Assembly (NCBI GenBank): GCA_911728455.2
Contig: OU452219.1
Span: 4,586,320 to 4,650,319 of the forward strand
Direction of reading: 5' to 3'
Length of the DNA stretch: 64,000 nt
From: Marthasterias glacialis
Lineage: Eukaryota > Echinodermata > Asteroidea > Forcipulatida > Asteriidae
The notes under the pieces are model-generated. The model was not told where the DNA came from, ran no database searches, and saw nothing but the letters and a program-made list of their open reading frames with translations. Numbering within the stretch: position 1 is the stretch's first letter; each line of letters starts with the position of its first letter. Made by a program: the position numbers and the translations under genes. Positions 36,626 to 48,640 of this stretch are shown here, in pieces.

Positions 36626-36687
36626 TACTTGAAAGTAAACAAATAAATAATAATAATAATTATTATTATTATTATTACTTGAAAGTA
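36626..36687. repeat. (AAT)n(ATT)n palindrome flanked by 12-bp direct repeats
   Basis: TACTTGAAAGTA occurs perfectly at 36626-36637 and 36676-36687, enclosing AAC/AAAT and AAT units that switch to ATT at about 36659. Confidence 0.8.
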
Positions 36688-37004
36688 CACGTTTCGTACA
36701 TGTAAGGATCAAGCCATAACTGACAGGCTGATAATGCACTGAATTTGACACCATGTCCTTTAGAACAGAAGCCTACTAAATACAACATCATTATGATTTT
36801 TTCAAAATGGTGCATTTCCAGACCTTCATTTCTAGGGCCATTTATGCTTTACAGTTCTATATGATATTGTGCCATGGTGGCAATTCTGGAAGCCCCATGC
36901 TGACTGAAGGAAGTAGATTCAATAGAATGGCTCATTGCAGCATGAGTCAGAGCAGGAGCCAGTCTACACAAAGCCCGTATCAAGGAGGAACAATTTGATT
37001 CAAT

Positions 37005-37375
37005 CTGTAGGTTCATTAACAGCACTATATATACACCTGCTTAATTAAAATCAAGTCAAGCTGGTCAGTTTCCGATGGAGACATAACCGCGGCCGAAAAA
37101 TCAACTGTCGAGGTTCAAACGAGGCCCTTGCATTCCTCTTCCTGTTTTGATTTACCATGTGGGTCCATCACAAGCACTTCAATGTTAATCGCGTTGATTC
37201 ATTCAATTTCTGAGCAGGGCCTTTTTAGCCACAGCCTGAGCCACAAGCGGAAGCCACAGCCGAGATTTTGATGAGGCCCTAGCATTCCTCTTCCCATTTG
37301 ACTCTCCCTGTGGGTTCATTACTACCACTATAAATACACCTGCTCAATTTAAATGCAGTCAAGTTCTTCAATTTC
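37005..37375 (+). repeat. Local duplication, spacing about 300 bp
   Basis: GTAGGTTCATTAACAGCACT with ATACACCTGCTTAATTAAAA (37007-37055) recurs as GTGGGTTCATTACTACCACT with ATACACCTGCTCAATTTAAA (37310-37358). Between them GAGGCCCTTGCATTCCTCTT and GAGGCCCTAGCATTCCTCTT also pair up as direct repeats. Confidence 0.7.
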
Positions 37376-37642
37376 TACAGGCTAGCAGCCAGTTACTGAC
37401 ACTAATTCAATTGGTTAAACTCTATTAAGAGATGCATATCAATAGTTCAGGGATACTTTCAAAAATGTAGAAAACTATTTTCTCTTTTTCTCTTTTTTTT
37501 TTTTTTTTTTTTTAACTCGTCAAAGGCGAACCCTTTTACAAAGTAGTAACCAAATAAAAAGTTCAGAATTTATATAGTTTGTAGTTTGCATAAATTTGCA
37601 AAGACAATTTTTTTAGACTAGGGCTGTGACCGACATGGGTTT

Positions 37643-37706
37643 GGCTTTGGCTTGACCGTCCCGTGAACATGCATTGAAGCATGTTCCCGTGACGATCAAG
37701 CCAAAG
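37643..37706. repeat. Near-perfect 28-bp hairpin
   Basis: Left arm CTTTGGCTTGACCGTCCCGT plus GAACATGC pairs with the right arm ending ATCAAGCCAAAG across a 6-bp loop, 25 of 28 positions matching. Probably a small foldback remnant related to the GGCTTG group. Confidence 0.75.
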
Positions 37707-40562
37707 TCGCAAGATGCCTATAGCAACACCCTTAGCAACAGTCGCAGCCTGAAGGTGTTTCAGGCCATAGTGTACCCAAAACAATAGTTTTCAAGAACTA
37801 TGTCTTTTAAAAAGAATACTTACTACATTGTAAATGTAAATTTCCAACAAAGTATTTGATGTCCAGAGGTTTATTTTTGAGCTCCTCATAATGTGCACCT
37901 ACTTTAAATCAATGTGATACATCATTTTAAGGTAGGGTTTTATTCTTATTTTTCACTTGTCTAGTTCTTATTTTATCCTGGGGAATGCTTTTTGTGAAAC
38001 ACCGTTTTCCATTCATTAATAAAAAACAAAATAAAATAAAGCTTTTACTCTCATGATGAACCTCGTTAGTCATAAAGACAATTTTTTTTTTAATAGAAAG
38101 GAAAAATGCAAGGTTCCCCTTTTAGAACAAATAAAACCCACAATGACAGTTGGAGGATCAGGATAAACTAACTCGACGACGAGTTCTACCAAATAAAACA
38201 AAGTCCGGACAATGACATCATTGTTTGCCATGCTACAGCATGCAGACAACACTGGTAATTGTCAGAGACCAATAACAAACCTGTGAAAGTTTAAGCCCAA
38301 TCAGTCAACAGAGTCACCAGAAAGTAGTGAAAGACCCCGTTAAAAGTTTTCACTGTATCCAAACATCGAGTTTTGACACGTGAGATCAAAACTAATTGTT
38401 TTACTAATTTCTCAAAAACTATATAACATTTCAAGTAAAAATCTTTCACGGGAATTTTTCCACCATCTTTATACCATTGTAAGTTACTGTATGTGCAAAT
38501 CTGTGAACATTTTATATTTTCAATCTTACCAATGTTGTGCCCACCCTCTAAGGTTTGGTTAGAAATGGTGCACAGACACCCAGAGCATATTCAATGTCGT
38601 TCTTGGATGATTTCTTTAAATTAGGCGTTCACAATTTTTGTTTATGCACAGGAATTCCTGGATATACAGTTAAGCTGAATGCCCGTCAAATTGGCTGTAA
38701 ATCTATACACAAACTGCAGTTTGGTCCACAAAGAACAAATGTATGCTGGAATTTCAATAATTCAAAATTTCTTTGCCTGATTTCTTTCTTTCCATAAATG
38801 AAACAAACTTGACAAATAACAAAGCTTGAGAAATCCATACCATTTTCAATAAAACACAGAATTTGCGTAGACATACACAAGTCTTTTCCCAGGTATAATT
38901 TAGTTAACTGCATGAGCAGATGCTTACTAAACCATGCATAAATTCAGTTGGAGATGGGACTTCACATTTTTTATTAATCAGCGTCTTTGATTGTCCTTAA
39001 TGCATTAAAGAAGAAGAAAGAAGAAGGGGAGAAAAAAAATCACAAAAAGGAATCCATCACGACCTTTTGTGCTTCCTCAAGTCAAGGTTAGCCAGCCAGG
39101 GGATGGGAGGGAAAAAAGACGAGGGAAGACAAGACAACAGCCAAACTGGGAGCCATCTTAGATGTATAACCAAGCCTTTGCTGTAAGGCACTTTATTGCT
39201 GGCACCGCAGCCATGCGTGAAACAATGTCAGCAGCTGACTATCATCACAATGATGTATGCTGGGCAAAAAGGCTCACCCAATACAACGTAATGCAGCGTT
39301 AGGTCAACCTCATCATCAATTTACACCCATGCTTTCCTCCATGTTTCGCTGACTGCCGGCGTTTCCCATTTCCCTCGCCTTCTCCACTCTAAAAAGTCAA
39401 AGTGATTCCTTCCTTTATATCTGCTATTCATTGAATTTTGAAGGCGGAAGTCACAGAGTGGGAAATGCGCCCAAAGGGCTGACGTTTCCCTATCCCTACT
39501 CGAGACCTCCTGACTACTCGTATGCCATCTTGTAGCTGCTTCGTTGGCTTCACATGCATTACAGTGACCCCCCCCCCCTATTATGACCGTTAAATTGTGC
39601 TGCACAGTAATTAGAGCCGATATCAAATGAAGAATGTCAATCAATTAAGACAAGTATAGCCATCCGGAAGTGATCAGTGAAGAAGCATTACACCGATGTA
39701 ATTCAAAAAAAAAAAAAAGGGGGGGGGGAGTGAAGGTTGTCAGCCTTCAGTTGACATTGGATTATTTTAAATATTCTTTTAAGACACTGAACAGCATCCG
39801 TCGCAACTAATTACGGATTTACTGAACACAGGCATTCTTCCCAAAAACTAACGCAGTACCTGTGTCATCCCTAAAAGCAAACCAAATTTACAGTCATTCT
39901 GAAAGCATACTTCAAAGGTATTCTCAAAAGAAACACCTTCTCCCCCCCCCCCCCAATACAAACATTTCCTAACAATCCAACATCCAACCGACAACCAGAA
40001 CTATAAGTTATCTTTTCAAGCAGTGTACACATAAGGAAAACTAAGACACAATTTCAAACGGTTTCAATATGTTGTTTGGCACAGGTATTGCCATTCTCTT
40101 CCCAAAGAAACCACACATTTCAACCCCACTTCTTCTCGGCCGATTCAATCGGACCAATCTAACGAACAAACAATGAAAAAAGTCACATCCGTACTGCTCC
40201 TTCAACATTAACAATGGTTTTCACCCACTCAAATCCCCAAACTTGAAGCTTTGAAAACAAAATTGTTGACAGTTGTGAAATAACTATTAAAGCAGAGGAT
40301 AAGGCATCCAGTCTAACTTTTGAGTCGACCATTACTTGGTTTACTGGCTGCTAATGAGTGTCCTGAGACCCTCATTCTCGGAAAGCGTGTCACTACGGGA
40401 TCAATCTCAGCTCCCGTTCCATCTACATTTCATCTCCATGGATAACTCCCTAGGTGGACTTAGCTGACTCCTTAGAATCACAAAAAATTAATATCACACA
40501 TACACATACACCCACACAACTTCTTGTATTAGAGGAAGAGGGAGACTAGGGTGGACAAGTCC

Positions 40563-40711
40563 AGGGGTCAATTTCACAGAGCACCAAGATTCATCTCAAG
40601 ACGGGTTGTCAGTATTACCATGGTCATTTGCATTGTGACATCTTACTTTGCTGAGCAAGTAAGAGTGATTCGCACTCAAGATCAATCTTAGCTCTTTGTG
40701 AAATTGAGCCC
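40563..40711. mobile_element. Hairpin MITE with CAATTTCACA ends
   Basis: GGGTCAATTTCACAGAGCAC and its complement-like right end TTAGCTCTTTGTGAAATTGA are inverted repeats extending about 40 bp (AGATTCATCTCAAGA against ACTCAAGATCAATCT). It resembles the GGCCCAATTTCATAGAGC ends of the other family, suggesting a common origin, but lacks the GGCTGGTAACC centre. Confidence 0.7.
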
Positions 40712-41016
40712 AGACCTGCTACTTTGTTCTGGTAAGGCCAAGGACTTTTGTCCTTTGTATGAGAAAAATTTAGAATTGTACTGGAACATTTTGAAGAGCA
40801 TCAAGGCAATGCCCGGGAGGGCATGGAGACAATTTCCTCCATGAAAGATCAGGCTTTCATATTCTAAAGGGTGGGGGGGGGGCGGCCAAAAAGGTTAGGA
40901 AGTGGGTGTTCATTCTGTTGTGCGTTTTTGGGGGTTGATCTACATCTACCTGTTGGTGGGAAGGATGGATGGTGGGAAGAAGGGGATGGTGGGATAGAGA
41001 ATATAGAGTGACTTAC

Positions 41017-41093
41017 TTGGCCTGTGCCTCTGCCTGCATGAAGATAAATTCCCACTTTCTTGAGAACATTCGCTGCAGCTTGGCTAAGTTCTC
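41017..41093 (-). CDS. RGS7: R7 RGS exon: DHEX helix
   Basis: A 77-nt exon with acceptor TTTTCATCTGCAG and donor GTAAGTCAC on the minus strand. It starts in phase 0 with [20 protein letters not shown], continues AEAQA, and ends with two bases (AA) of a lysine codon completed by the 12.2 kb exon. The ENLA start resembles RGS6 more than RGS7 as recalled, while other exons look equally like both. The [11 protein letters not shown] block is nearly invariant in R7 proteins. The next exon is 28.6 kb away, the largest visible intron of the gene. A poly-G tract and a purine-rich run lie 75-140 bp beyond the donor. Confidence 0.95.
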
Positions 41094-41699
41094 CTGCAGA
41101 TGAAAAGGGCAAAAGCTCACGTCAAATGACTGTGATCGCATCAACAGTGATATGGACAGATAAATACATTCATCAAGACAAAGTCTGGATTTATATTTGT
41201 AGAAATTGTAACATGGCAGCCTAAATACCCAAGAGTGATTTGAAATGTATGCTCATGTCGAAGATTTATAACAGCAGTGTTTATGTTTTGGTTCAGGTAT
41301 TCAACATAAACAAGGAAAATAATAACAATGACAAGAGTTTTACAAAGTGCACAAATCTACCAATACTAATTACAGTAACATTATTACCCTTGCTCATCGG
41401 TCCCTAAACATTCCTGAAACAATCTCAACTCCTTTAGAGTATGCAGCACCGGCATCTAAATGGGCACACAGGTTGCTAGTCATTCACATAGAAAATTTCT
41501 ACCCTCACAGGTACCCGATTACTCCCGGGTGATAGGCAGCAATTACAGTCAAGAGTCCCGTTCAAAGATACCAGTGTCACCACTGGGATTTAAACCTACG
41601 CTCCAGAACTTGAGCTCCATGCACTGGACTGATCGGCACCATTTTTAGCAGCGGGTACTGCGACGATTTAACGATTTCAAATTTGCATCGGGGATAAAG

Positions 41700-41752
41700 A
41701 ATATTATTTGTGTTTTACCTATACACCAATGTGTGTCAAGCACTGTATTAAA
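41700..41752 (-). mobile_element. Inverted 3' fragment of the GGTCTAGTGG SINE
   Basis: TTTGTGTTTTACCTATACAC and CAAGCACTGTATT match, complemented, the last 50 bp of the full SINE copies. It lies 25 bp before a forward copy, giving an inverted pair. Confidence 0.75.
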
Positions 41753-41777
41753 ATCGTTGCAGCACTCCCTGCCAAAA

Positions 41778-42017
41778 CATAGGATTCAAACTGCATCAAG
41801 CTACCAGGCAAGCTTGGTGGTGCAGTGGTAAGACATCTGCTCTAGAATGGCAAAGGTCGTGAGTTCAAACCCCACCCGAGTAATATCTCTGTGGATTTTT
41901 TTAATGACTCGGGGGGGGGGGGGGGGGGAAGTACTGAGTATACAGTGCTTCACACACATTGGTGAGTGGATATACACAAATAACACTCTTTATTCTCGAT
42001 GCAAATTCAACATCTCT
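41778..42017 (+). mobile_element. tRNA-derived SINE (GGTCTAGTGG type), copy 4
   Basis: Leader AGGATTCAAACTGCATCAAG, A box GGTGGTGCAGTGGTAAGACA (one block changed), B box GTGAGTTCAAACCCCAC, an expanded poly-G tract at 41911-41928, and tail GAGTATACAGTGCTTCACAC. Just upstream, 41700-41752 is an inverted 3' fragment of the same family. Confidence 0.9.
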
Positions 42018-42785
42018 TAAAACAATTATCCAGATTGTAACAAATAAAACCAAAAGTAAAGTTATTTGTTATTAAATCTCCATGAGCCAAGGATGACAGT
42101 TCAAAGATGACAGGCTGGGGTTTTTCAGTTGGGAAGGGGAAACCCCTAATAAGTCACATTACATGATCTAGCCAATTTTCCAAGAAGCAAAACAAAAAAT
42201 CCGTATTTTTATTAATTCACCCCCATAAGGCTAAGTTGTTTAGATTGGTTCACAGCGGATCAATCCAACACGTCAATATTTAAGAAGGCGTTAAGCTGCC
42301 TTGTTTGGTTATAATTACTTGTCATAAAATAGTAATGACGCTAACACTCGTGGAGTGGATGAATTGTCAATAAATAATGCATAATTGATAGTTCTCATAC
42401 TCAGATCTGCCATTCAGACAGCAACACTTTGGTTGACTCTCAGAAATCAATCAGGGTAGGAAATCAAAATATAGTATCTCACTAGAGTTTGACCCTCCCT
42501 CCTCCTCCCCTCAAAAAAGCCTTTCTATTTTCAAGGCCAGAGCAATGTTGAGTTTTACTCTGAGAAAAGGCATTTGCAAGTGCTGGGAACGCTGACGTGC
42601 AGTATCTGCATTACAAACACACCCGCAGAGAAAACCTTCAAACTTGAAGGTAAGTTGTGGGTTTTTTTCCAGTCTGAAATGCTGTCATCATCGTCGTGAA
42701 AGCTGTGTTTGAATTTATGTTGTCTAATGTTCAGATACGTGTTGACACACATTGGAAAAGATATTGTGCATGTAGATGCGGTCAT

Positions 42786-43181
42786 CACTACCCGGGCTCG
42801 AATTTTACACTGGCCCACAGGCCCGAGGCCAGTGATTTTAGCATCGGGCCAGTAAACTCATGAATGGACAAGTCCGGTGGTCTTGTGTTTTATTAATTGA
42901 ACAATAATACCCCACTGCGTAATATCTTTAACAAAAAGAAAAAACATGAAAAACGATGTTCAAAATGTTGACTTTGAATCTGATCAATATCTTTCAATTC
43001 TGTATCAAAATATCCTCTTAGTACTCCTTCAAATAAAAACAGTTTCCATTTTAAACTTTGCAGAAAGTTCCTTCTTATTCAGATTCTGGTCTTGTAAAAT
43101 GAATTCTGGACCAGTAAAAATTTTGAGCTACAAGCCCTGCGGTCTTGTGAAATTTCACCCCAAATTGGAGCCCTGACTACT
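42786..43181. repeat. 400-bp foldback element
   Basis: Left CACTACCCGGGCTCGAATTT and right (complement) CAGTAGTCAGGGCTCCAATT are inverted repeats; inner parts share CTGGCCCACAGG/GGCCAGTAAA and CTTGTGAAATTTCA-type motifs. No coding potential or second copy. Confidence 0.5.
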
Positions 43182-43537
43182 GAATATACCTTTTGAGTTT
43201 GAAAGCTAAAGAGACAATTTATGAGTGATGAATATCATGCACTGTTTCTTTTCAATGGTGTCACAAAATTAAGCCTTGGTGGGGAAGGGGATTTAAAACT
43301 GGAATATAATTTGAAAAAAATGAAATTTTCTTTTAGGGCGTGGAGCTCTGAAAAAAATGGCAATTCAGATTTAAATCTACGATACATTGTTTGTCATGTG
43401 CATAATTTTATGCACTGTCAATGCCATCTCATCATAATGCAAATTTTAACAAGACTTAACACAGCATGAATAAACACAACTGGCCAATAGAGGGCAGTAG
43501 TGCAAATTTCACCTCATGCATCTTTTAGTAGGGTATC

Positions 43538-43696
43538 CGATGGGAGACTTTTTGGGGACACTAGGTGGCAGCAGACTCACCAGGTTAACCCATTGTTCTC
43601 AGAAGTGTGCGCATACTTATTAATATAATTTCATGTGAACAATAGAAAAATCCCTGGTAAGTCTGCTGCCACCTAGTGTTCCAAAGTCTCCCATTG
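43538..43696. mobile_element. CTAGGTGGCAGCAGA MITE, copy 1
   Basis: TGGGAGACTTTTTGGGGACA then CTAGGTGGCAGCAGACTCAC at left; CTGGTAAGTCTGCTGCCACC, TAGTG and CCAAAGTCTCCCA at right: about 40-bp terminal inverted repeats. The outer GTATCC/GGATAC pair may extend them. This copy gives the uninterrupted centre (GAACAATAGAAAAA). Confidence 0.88.
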
Positions 43697-43909
43697 TGAC
43701 TTGGATACTTTTTCATCTAAAATCCTTCTCAGAAATATTAGGGAACAGTTTGATTTGGATCAAACATATCCCAAGGGCTCTCACTCAATGTTAAAAACCA
43801 GTATCACACATTTTCTATTCATATCAAACCTTTTTACGTGTCTTCAAAAACTTAGTTAAGATTGCGGAAGTTCATTCGTCATAGCATTCGACAGCTAAAA
43901 ATTCTTTAA

Positions 43910-44557
43910 CCAGTAGCTGCCAGATGACGTGTACACACGCAAGTGTTTCCCCTGCCTGGAAACGGAAGCCAAGTAAAGACGCCATTGTGTAATTTTGGAA
44001 TACCAGAGTAAAGGTCTCCCGGACATTCCACTGCTGAGCGTGCACAGGCTACACACACACCGTCTCACGCTTCGTTTCACCCACACAAGGACAAAAAAGG
44101 TCTTGAATATTTTGGTATTTTCTGGCTATTGAGCGGAGGTTTGTGTGTAATTCCCGTTTCCAGACCTTTGTCATTTTGTTCCAAGAAGAGGATTGCGAGA
44201 CATCAAGAGACTTTCACCATTGTTTCTTCATTGTATTTCAGCTCAATGGAGGTAAGTCAGAGTGAGCCAAGAATCGTGCCATGGTTCCTGGTTTAGTACC
44301 GCTCCTATGCCGTAGGTAACGGCTGATGTTTTGCAATTCATGTTGCAATTCGCGTGAATTTGACTTTTTCTTGGTCGAGAAAACAAAACGGACGATCCAA
44401 TAAAGGGAATCTTTGTTCTCTTGGCATTGTCAAGTCAGGGTTTCTTTGTGCCAACGGTACCCTCAAAGAAAAATGATTCCGGCAATTTTGCCAAAAGGAT
44501 CCTGCCTGGGGGCCGGGGGGAAAAAAAAAGAAAAAAAAGAATCCCAGCGGAAACTGG
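43910..44557. mobile_element. TTAA-flanked element family 2, copy 2 (648 bp)
   Basis: TTAA at 43906-43909 and 44558-44561. Short inverted ends: left CCAGTAGCTGCC, right (complement) CCAGTTTCCGCTGGG. The interior matches the 24 kb copy at about four positions in five by eye. It has no long frame, so a non-autonomous piggyBac-type element is a reasonable but unproven reading. Confidence 0.75.
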
Positions 44558-44872
44558 TTAAGTGTTTTTTGTGATATTTGGTATTTTCATTTTCTCTTTT
44601 TCTAATTAAGTCTAAAGACTTCAAAATGACAATTTCTCTGGATGATTAGCACACAAAGTCAATAAAGATACTTGTTGATAACATTCATACCTTAGTACAA
44701 GTACTTATAAGTTCTACCCAGCTAAAGCTTTGCGTGTAATCCACTTTTCTAAGCATTCTATCTATTGAAAAATGAGTGCATCACAAACCTGAATTTGACC
44801 TTAGAGCCCCCCTTTTCAAACTGATTTCACAGCCAAAGCATTTTTTCATTGGATGCACGTGTGTATGATTGA

Positions 44873-45185
44873 ATGGAAGACTTTTGGGAGCTCTAGGTGG
44901 CAGCAGACTTACCAGGTATAACCATTGTTGTTTGGAATCGTGTGCATGCTCAGAACTATGTAAACAATAGAGAGGTTTCACGTGACGTCACCCGAGACCT
45001 TTTTCTAATGCTGCGTGCACAAACAGACGCTGGAAATCATTAAGCAGACGACGCGTCAGTCATTGAGTTTGTACATGGCCGTACCCAACATGGCTGCGAA
45101 ATGAACTTTTCCCGGGGTCAGGCAACCTCTCTATAGAAATTTACCTGGTAAGTCTGCTGCCACCTAGTGTTCCAAAGTCTCCCAT
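44873..45185. mobile_element. CTAGGTGGCAGCAGA MITE, copy 2, interrupted
   Basis: The same inverted ends as copy 1 (GGAAGACTTTTGGGAGCTCT, AGGTGGCAGCAGACTTACC; right ACCTGGTAAGTCTGCTGCC, CCAAAGTCTCCCAT). At 44972 the centre is split by a second element, see next entry. Confidence 0.88.
44972..45132. mobile_element. Nested element with AGAGGTT/AACCTCT ends
   Basis: AGAGGTTTCACGTGACGTCA at left and GGGGTCAGGCAACCTCTCT at right, inserted into the MITE centre with ATAG on both sides (CAATAG|AGAGG...CTCTCT|ATAGAA). The empty site in copy 1 supports the insertion. ACCCAACATGGCTGC inside it recurs at about 46532. Confidence 0.75.
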
Positions 45186-46910
45186 TAAGATGTCTTTTGG
45201 CAACCCATCTGAAGTATTTTTTTGTCTTTACTTTTCTTTTAGACTATCCATGGCAGCTTAGTTAACATACTAAACTGAGCAAGTTTTACTTCATTTTGCC
45301 AGTTTCGTTTTTGCAATGCAGTCCACTGTTCACAATAGTAATAGAGAGAACCAATGCAAATAAGTGGCTTGCCATTGCTACTCATGGGTGTGTTTTGGCC
45401 ACCCTGACCAGGAACATTTGTTTGTGACATAACAATCTTTAACTGAAATAACTTCCAAAAGCTAAGCGAAAACGGGTCAGTAACCAGAAACAGTTCATGA
45501 CGTTCGACATCTCTTGAAAATGAATGTTCTCAAAAAATATACAGCCTTCATTTTATTTTTATTTTCAAATGATGGAACTTAGTCTTTGCAATTTTATCAA
45601 CATTATTGGATTTGTATTCTTCAAGGTTTTCATTTTTTTTTTTAGAATTCCAGTGACATTTTTTTTGGTTATTTTGTAGAGTCCGCTGCCATCTTGATTC
45701 CAACCTAACACCCTTACACCACGGAACATGCGGAAATACTTAACCAATAACAGAAGCTCAAACATGTTTCTGATTGGGGTCGCCAAAAACACATAAGAGA
45801 CAAATTTACCTAAAAAGTGGAATCACACTCAACATCGCAACAACTTTTTGGAAAAGGATGTGACGCATCCCTGGTGATCACTTTGTGCATAAACACAGAG
45901 CACAAAAAAACAACTACATACAGTACAATTCCAACATTGGTCTGGATGATGGGCAACCATTTATTTGACGTGTGTGTGTAGGGTGCCATTTCATCAGTAT
46001 GTACTTTCTTACTTTCTACGCAGAGGGCATTTCTTGGCAAGCAAGTTCACTTGAGTGCAGAGTGCTGCTCAACTGCATTATGCACATATGTAATATAACA
46101 TTTTAACTCTTTGCATATCAGAAAAGATTAATAAATAAATAACAATACTAAAATGCGCCTCTTTCCTCAACTTTTAAAGGTTACCAGGGAAAAATGTTGT
46201 TCTTCCATCCATGCAAATCTGGTATCATTTATCAGATCTGGTGCAACAAAACCCCTTATTTATACGCAGTGAACTGTATGTACGCCGACAAGTATCACAA
46301 TAAGGAAAAAATCACTTATAAAACACACTGCCTCTCCTCTTCCCCCCAAAAATAAACTTCATCATTGAAAAATGTCCTACACAAAGGCTACTTATGCAAG
46401 AATATGACTCCACAAATTTTGAACGATATTTCAGCATCGCTTTAATGTAATGAGCGGAAATATTCCCTCTTGGTGTAACACTATCTGATCAGATTGGCTT
46501 GTATTACACAGTCAGCTAGCTGCACTATACCCAACATGGCTGCCTGATGTTCGCAGGTTCAACTCAGGGCATGGATTGCGGATTTCGCGTTAGGAGCTGA
46601 TGAGCTGTTTCCGCACCTGATCTATAGGCATTGCGACATGGGAAATGTAACACTTGCAGTAGCACTCAATGGTGTTTTTAATTGTTATTATTATTATTTT
46701 TTTTAACACATTGGTTTATGTCAATATAAGTTTATGTAAAAAATAACCTGTACAGAGTAGAAGCAGCGTACACAAATTTCCTTTGATATATCAACAAGAG
46801 TTACATGCACAGTTCACACTTAAAAGACAAATTACAGGATTGGTAATTATCAAAGGGGGAAAAAAAAAAGAAATGATTGGTTTTCAATCGAAAAGCTCAA
46901 CAATTTGCAA

Positions 46911-47062
46911 GTGATTTTGGGGGTGAACAAAGAAAAAAATCGACTGAAGCGGGATATGAACCTGCGACCCCCGAATTAACTCCAGTAAATTTTTTCTTTG
47001 TTCACCCGAAAATTGAATTAAAATTTACCCGGTCAGTCTCCCCTGTGGTTTACTGCTTAAAA
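46911..47062. mobile_element. Head-to-head tRNA-like foldback element, copy 3 (short)
   Basis: GGGTGAACAAAGAAAAAAAT at left and TTTTTTCTTTGTTCACCCG at right form the inverted arms. One B-box relic (GGGATATGAACCTGCG, inverted) remains between them, and the centre is shortened compared with the 5.2 kb copy. The right arm continues to AGTCTCCCCTGTGGTTTAC; the left arm is truncated. Confidence 0.65.
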
Positions 47063-47227
47063 TGTTTGGAGTGCATACTAGTTCCAGGATGGAAATGCTG
47101 TCAAAATCAGAGGAAATAGCAATGTAAGACCCCCAGAAATCACTGTTGCTTGTTGGGATTGTCGCTATCAAAATAAACCGATAGAAACTAGCACAAATCA
47201 CCTGACAAAACATAACCCTTTTTTTCC

Positions 47228-47229
<2 letters not shown>

Positions 47230-47256
<27 letters not shown>
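47230..47256. repeat. Poly-T tract, 27 bp
   Basis: An uninterrupted T run with no polyadenylation signal at a suitable distance, so there is no support for a retrocopy. Confidence 0.95.
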
Positions 47257-47258
<2 letters not shown>

Positions 47259-48504
47259 TGTGACCAGTTAGGTTGTCTGGTGTGTTCATTGAAAACTACA
47301 GGATGGGAATGAAAAAAAAAAACCCACTATATTGTACATTTTCTTTTTTAAATTTTGATCTTTACTGATGTCCTTATTTGACGATCTTTCATAATGAAAT
47401 GAGGCATTCTGAGGCGTTCAAGACAGAAAAGGAGATTGACCTCACAAGACAGTGTGTACACAATACAATGCGACAAACTTGTTACTGGTGCAGTGCCGTG
47501 TACAATGTGAGATGACATGGTCAGTCTCTACGTACATGTACTTGTTTTCTGATCATAATGACATTTATACATATGCAGAGACTTTCACAAGGAGCGGTTC
47601 AGACAGACCTGCTGCCCTCTTGTGGTAGGTGTCATCTCCTACATATCCAATGAATGAACACCAATGTAAATGTCGTCGGCCATTATTCCAAACCATATAT
47701 ATGTACATTACAATTGTTCATACACATGCAAAGAATTTGTTCATTCGTCCAAATCTCACTGAGGGCTACATGCTCTCGGGTTCTGGCAGACGGCAAGGCA
47801 ATAACTAGATCAATTTTTTTTATTTTAATGATGCTTGTTTTTAGTTAAATCTGTACAATATTCTGAACAGCATACACTTCCAAAATGTCCGACACATTTC
47901 TGCAGGATTAGCAGTCTATGTGTACGTCAACACACATAGAGAGTGCACACATTTGTTTGTGGTGTATTTATACATGTATCTTACATCATGGAGGCAATAA
48001 TTACATGGAACAAATCGTGGGCTCAGTGCTATAAGGTACCGATTGCAAATCCATACCCGTAATGATCAGAAAGGCATTAAATTAAAATTTTGCATAAATT
48101 GAAGAGAACACAAATCAAAATCCACAAATAATTGTTTTTCTTAGAAAATCAATGTTTCTTTTCTTGCCAAACAATTACTTTGGAGACCAATCTTGATCAA
48201 TAAGCTCCATTTACCAGGAGCTCCAAAATATGAAAAACCAATTTTATGAAATCCATACAAACTGCACTAATGACCTTATGGTCCCGAGCTGATGAGATAA
48301 TACATCTTTGCCCTCGTTAATTTTCCAAAGAGTAGATTAGTTTTCGTCCACTTGTCAACAGACATACCAGTCAAGCAACTGGTACAAATTATGTCAAGAT
48401 CGGGACTAAAGTTTCATGAAAACAATTAAAACTGGCTAAGGTTTTTCTTGGATTTTGTGCATGTTCATATTGTGCTTATTTGGATTGCGCCAATCGGAAC
48501 ACTA

Positions 48505-48640
48505 AGCAACAGTGATTACGGAGGAGTATTCAAATGCCCTACTTTCTCAACTTTGGCAGTATTTTGGACGGAACTATTTCCCTGGAGGACTGATACCGAT
48601 ATAAACTTCATAATCAGGAAGCTTTCAGATTCAAACTAAT
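48505..48640. repeat. Dispersed repeat shared with 33.2 kb, SINE-free copy
   Basis: Here the two halves are contiguous (…CGGAACTATTTCCCTGGAGG … GGAAGCTTTCAGATTCAAAC), showing an uninterrupted state of the site occupied by a SINE at 33.3 kb. Confidence 0.45.

Larger units (their letters stand above)
12383..41016 (-). other. 28.6 kb intron of the R7 RGS gene
   Basis: Lies between the 41.0 kb donor and the 12.2 kb acceptor. It is filled with hairpin MITEs sharing a GGCTGGTAACC centre, three tRNA-derived SINE copies of the GGTCTAGTGG family, two of the Leu/Ser-like family, GGCTTG-rich foldbacks, and simple repeats. No conserved coding exon was recognised on either strand. I see nothing definable in about 13050-14900, 15000-16790, 17550-20150, 21300-22000, 22100-23380, 26500-28170, 28850-29690, 31550-33200, 33770-35420, 37720-39700 and 39750-40560, apart from short homopolymers. 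Confidence 0.85.
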
